A stretch of DNA of 64,000 nucleotides from Acidiluteibacter sp963716125. Its GTDB lineage: Bacteria > Bacteroidota > Bacteroidia > Flavobacteriales_E > Vicingaceae. The stretch lies in NCBI GenBank assembly GCA_963716125.1, contig OY970294.1, positions 248,001 through 312,000 of the forward strand, given 5' to 3'. The notes beneath the pieces are model-generated. The model made no database searches. It was not told where the DNA came from and saw nothing but the letters and a program-made list of their open reading frames with translations. The position numbers and the translations under genes are program-made. Below are positions 60,952 to 64,000 of the stretch, one piece after another (the first letter of the stretch is position 1; every line of letters begins with the position of its first letter).

Positions 60952-62253
60952 ATGGGAAAGGATAAAGTATCAATTTTTTGGTTTAGAAGAGATTTAAGAT
61001 TAGGTGATAACTGTGGGTTATACCATGCTTTAAAAGGAAATTTTCCTGTTCAACCTATATTTATTTTTGATTCAGAAATATTAGATGATTTAAAAGATAA
61101 AGCTGATGCAAGACTAACTTTCATTCACCAACAATTAGAAGAAATTCATCATCAATTAAATGGGAAAAGTAGTTTAAAAGTATATCATGGAAAGCCAAAT
61201 AAAATTTGGGAAAAAGTTTTGGAAGATTTTGATGTAGCATCTGTTTATACTAATAGAGATTACGAACCTTATGCAAAGGAGCGGGACAAAGAAATAGAAG
61301 AGTTTTTAGCAAAGAATAAAGTAGATTTTAAAACATTCAAAGACCAAGTTATTTTTGAAAAAGATGAGGTTGTAAAAGATGATGGCACTCCATATTTGGT
61401 ATATACACCTTATAGCAGACGGTGGAAATCTCAATTGAAGCCAAATATGCTTGAATCTTATACTTCAGCATTACAATTTGAAAATTGGAATTCAAGCAGT
61501 TTTGAAACGTTAAGCTTAAAAGAGATAGGTTTTGAAAAATCATTAATAGAAATTCCAAATGAAAATTTAACAGAACATACTTTAGAGGTGTATGCTGAAG
61601 AACGCGATTATCCTGAAAAAGACATCACTTCACGCTTGGGAGTTCATTTAAGATTTGGGACAGTAAGCATTCGAAAAATCATGACTCAAGCCAAAGGCAA
61701 AAGTGATGTCTTTATGAGCGAACTGATTTGGAGAGAATTCTTTATGTGTATTTTGTATCATTACCCTGATGCGGTAGATCATAATTTCAATAGAAAATAT
61801 GATGCTGTAAAATGGAGAAACAATGAAAAAGAATTTGAAAAATGGTGTGAGGGAAAAACTGGCTATCCTATTGTTGATGCTGGAATGCGCGAACTCAATG
61901 AAACTGGTTTTATGCACAATAGAGTGCGCATGATTGTAGCTAGTTTTCTGTGCAAACATTTATTGATAGATTGGAAATGGGGTGAAGCCTATTTTGCAGA
62001 AAAATTATTGGATTACGAACTTTCAGCTAACAATGGAAATTGGCAATGGGCAGCAGGAACTGGCGTAGACGCAGCACCTTATTTTAGAATTTTTAATCCA
62101 ACTGAACAAATCAAAAAGTTTGATAAAAACTATCAGTATATTAAAAAATGGGTAAAAGAGTTTGACACAGATGAATATCCTGAACCAATAGTAGAGCATA
62201 AAATGGCAAGAGAAAGAGCTTTGGATACTTATAAAAGTGCGTTGAAAAATTGA
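60952..62253 (+). CDS. phr: Class I deoxyribodipyrimidine photolyase
   Basis: The protein has 433 residues. It repairs cyclobutane pyrimidine dimers using blue light and FADH-. The N-terminal antenna domain has IFWFRRDLRLGDNCGL. The FAD domain has TSRLGVHLRFGTVSIRKI, ELIWREFFMCILYHYPD, GYPIVDAGMRELNETGFMHNRVRM and YELSANNGNWQWAAGTGVDAAPYFRIFNP; the last includes the conserved Asn near flavin N5 and the tryptophans of the electron-transfer chain. It closes the island, so pigment and DNA repair genes are transcribed together. Confidence 0.95.
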   Translation: MGKDKVSIFWFRRDLRLGDNCGLYHALKGNFPVQPIFIFDSEILDDLKDKADARLTFIHQQLEEIHHQLNGKSSLKVYHGKPNKIWEKVLEDFDVASVYTNRDYEPYAKERDKEIEEFLAKNKVDFKTFKDQVIFEKDEVVKDDGTPYLVYTPYSRRWKSQLKPNMLESYTSALQFENWNSSSFETLSLKEIGFEKSLIEIPNENLTEHTLEVYAEERDYPEKDITSRLGVHLRFGTVSIRKIMTQAKGKSDVFMSELIWREFFMCILYHYPDAVDHNFNRKYDAVKWRNNEKEFEKWCEGKTGYPIVDAGMRELNETGFMHNRVRMIVASFLCKHLLIDWKWGEAYFAEKLLDYELSANNGNWQWAAGTGVDAAPYFRIFNPTEQIKKFDKNYQYIKKWVKEFDTDEYPEPIVEHKMARERALDTYKSALKN

Positions 62254-62436
62254 GAGAGTTAGGGAGCTTTGTACTATATTTTGATGAAATTTGTCATTCA
62301 GAGCAGCTTGTCCGCCGCAGTGACTTGTAATTCGTAGCATTTGCAAAGAATTAAACGAAGGAGGAGAGTCGAAACATAGACAAATTAATATCAAATCACT
62401 TCAAAATAATCATAATCCCATGATACTTTAAAAATA
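62254..62436. other. Non-coding gap with a degenerate intergenic repeat-like sequence
   Basis: These 183 bp hold no gene. The stretch around 62290-62380 has GTCATTCAGAGCAGCTTG... and ...GAAGGAGGAGAGTC, and is more GC-rich than its surroundings. It resembles short GTCATTC/GAATC-type repeats I recall near gene ends in Bacteroidota, but it has decayed symmetry. It separates the photolyase gene from the convergent T9SS cargo gene. Confidence 0.35.
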
Positions 62437-64000
62437 TCACTCTATAATTAACTTACCACTTTCTTTGATAGCACTATTTTTAATCAGACGATAAAAATAC
62501 ATTCCTGCTGCAAAGTTATCTAAATTAATCTGATGAAGGTTAGATGCGCTCAATTGAGTTTTCAGTTGAACTTTTCCTAATACATCTATCAATTCAAAGT
62601 TGACTTGCTCATTTTCTTCTACTGAATACTCTAAATTAACGCTGTTTTTAGCAGGATTAGGATAAATGCTAAAATTAACTAGACAATCTTTCACTTTAAT
62701 TGTAATTTTTCCTCTACTTAATGAAATACAACTATCTTTTAAATTAGCAATATAAAAAATTCGATTCTCATAAAATTTTTCTTTCAGTGAATCTCCTATG
62801 AAAAAAGGATCTGCGTCTATTAAATTTTTATACCAAAGTAAAGTGTCGTATGAAGTAAGTTGAGAAGGATAAATTACATTTTCTACTCCATTGCACAACT
62901 CATAAACGGTATCGTAGGGATTGGACGGATTGTTAACCTCTACCATTAATGTATCTGAATAATAAAAATCACAAATGACAAAACGATAAAAAGTAGTTTC
63001 TAAAGGTTGATGGGTTGCAATTGTATCTCTGCTTAAGGTAAACCAATCAATTTGGTTGCTGCTGTATTGCCATAGTGCATTGCCACGACTGTTCTCACTT
63101 TTTAAAGTGATGGTTGTAGCTGCACAAACAGATGAATTGCTTAAACTCACATTTCCAATAGATAAATCATTAAATAACAATGTATCAATAATATTGTTGG
63201 TGGTGTCTTCATCTTTTGTCAAATGTGCATAGATTTTTAATCGATAAGCTTGTCCCATTTGTGATAAATCAATAGAATTTAGCGGAATAGTAATACTACT
63301 ATCTGGACTAAATAAACCTCCATTAAAATTTAAAGTATTATTAGAAAGGTTTTGCTGAAAGTTTTGAACTAAAATCCCATTATTAAATACTTCTGTGAAA
63401 AGTGTTAAAGTATCTTCGGTGAAGTTGATAGAATCAATACTTCTATTTTTGATGGTTAAATTCAAATAAGTACTGTCTGTAAAACAAGGTTTATTATTGA
63501 CAGAAGTTTTACTGCTAATATCAAAATCTTTTGGAATACTATCACAGTGACCTAAATACAAATTATCTATAAAATAATATGTGCCATAATAATTAAGATG
63601 AATACCTCCACCTGGTGAATATAAAGTATCAATTCCTAAGGTATCGTTAAAGTTACCCATGGTTAAATAACGTTCACCACCTTGGGCAGTATATGATAGA
63701 TTAAACTCTGTCCAATTGAGTTTATCTGTTATATAATTAGTGGGTGAAACCAACATTTGTGGGGTATAAGGAAAATTAAGATTATAATTAGATGGAGATG
63801 AAATAGCTGTATTGGACAAATAGATGCTCAATTGCCCTCTAGAAGCATGGGTCATAGAATCTGGCAAATTGACATAAATTTGTAAACAGTAAGTAGTATC
63901 CTTTATCAATGTTCGTTTTAGACGGCATTGGATATAATCTCTTTGTGCTGGTGGTGTTTTAGCTAATAAGTACATTACCAATCCAAAATAAGAGTTTCCA
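62437..64000 (-). CDS. T9SS type A cargo protein, C-terminal part (truncated by window edge)
   Basis: The frame stays open to the right edge, so the N-terminus is missing and about 520 residues are seen. The stretch nearest the edge, RDYIQCRLKRTLIKDTTYCLQIYVNLPD, is the central strand pattern of a Bacteroidota carbohydrate-binding-like domain. Further strands follow, and the end is a type A sorting domain (~80 residues, VNFSIYPNPAKNSVNLEYSV...GMYFYRLIKN...GKLIIE). It is exported and attached through the T9SS. Cysteines are scattered. The ligand or enzyme activity cannot be told from this part. Confidence 0.85.
   Translation of the reverse strand, partial: GNSYFGLVMYLLAKTPPAQRDYIQCRLKRTLIKDTTYCLQIYVNLPDSMTHASRGQLSIYLSNTAISSPSNYNLNFPYTPQMLVSPTNYITDKLNWTEFNLSYTAQGGERYLTMGNFNDTLGIDTLYSPGGGIHLNYYGTYYFIDNLYLGHCDSIPKDFDISSKTSVNNKPCFTDSTYLNLTIKNRSIDSINFTEDTLTLFTEVFNNGILVQNFQQNLSNNTLNFNGGLFSPDSSITIPLNSIDLSQMGQAYRLKIYAHLTKDEDTTNNIIDTLLFNDLSIGNVSLSNSSVCAATTITLKSENSRGNALWQYSSNQIDWFTLSRDTIATHQPLETTFYRFVICDFYYSDTLMVEVNNPSNPYDTVYELCNGVENVIYPSQLTSYDTLLWYKNLIDADPFFIGDSLKEKFYENRIFYIANLKDSCISLSRGKITIKVKDCLVNFSIYPNPAKNSVNLEYSVEENEQVNFELIDVLGKVQLKTQLSASNLHQINLDNFAAGMYFYRLIKNSAIKESGKLIIE

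Overview
The window comes from a low-GC Bacteroidota chromosome, most likely Flavobacteriia-like; I cannot place it to genus. The evidence is several independent hallmarks of the phylum: a type IX secretion system (T9SS) component (PorZ), a PorP/SprF-family protein, T9SS type A and type B C-terminal sorting domains, DUF4837 and DUF4175 proteins, promoters matching TAnnTTTG, and almost no Shine-Dalgarno sequences. There are two tRNA genes (Cys and Arg). I see no rRNA, CRISPR array, prophage or insertion sequence.

Layout. 1-713: start of aconitase A. 876-10861 (minus): a surface module of an OmpA-domain protein, a PorP/SprF protein and a 2393-residue T9SS adhesin with 19 Ig-like repeats. 11070-13705 (minus): pabA/trpG, tRNA-Cys, folB and gltX (folate synthesis and translation). 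13910-20908 (plus): a DUF4175 membrane coiled-coil protein, an RsbW-like ATPase, ybeY, mnmG and a methyltransferase; both intergenic gaps around mnmG hold a near-perfect parS (ParB-binding) site. 21102-24947: two secreted proteins of unknown function and a C45-type Ntn hydrolase. 25192-28396: tRNA-Arg, porZ and recO. 28512-32775 (minus): DUF4837 lipoprotein, LysM lytic transglycosylase, gatA and tatA. 32830-40482: an FAD oxidoreductase facing a three-gene signalling operon (secreted MORN-repeat protein, 8-PAS sensor kinase, LytTR response regulator). 40883-44744 (plus): rpiB, M28 peptidase, an unusual zinc-ribbon SDR and a small ABM-like protein. 44749-51015 (minus): eight tightly packed genes (thioredoxin-like lipoprotein, P4-type acid phosphatase, SanA-like, DUF502, haem-binding protein, rhodanese, serine hydrolase, PGI/PMI). 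51137-55736: lysS, gpsA and uvrC. 55844-62253 (plus): a light-response and photoprotection island. 62437-64000 (minus): a truncated T9SS type A cargo protein.

The most coherent system is the island at 55844-62253. A MerR/B12-binding regulator carries the W-x9-EH and E-x-H-x-x-G signatures of the CarH photoreceptor. It is followed by an ECF sigma factor, phytoene desaturase, phytoene synthase, IPP isomerase, a short-chain dehydrogenase lacking its catalytic tyrosine, and a class I photolyase. An 11-bp perfect inverted repeat brackets the -7 box upstream of the sigma factor, and a related half-site lies upstream of the regulator. My inference is that light inactivates the B12 repressor, releases the sigma factor, and switches on pigment synthesis and UV repair together; uvrC is divergent next door.

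Other observations of note are the paired parS sites, the layered ABC/ABC/ABBC and DE/DE duplication pattern inside the giant adhesin, and the MORN protein / multi-PAS kinase / LytTR operon.
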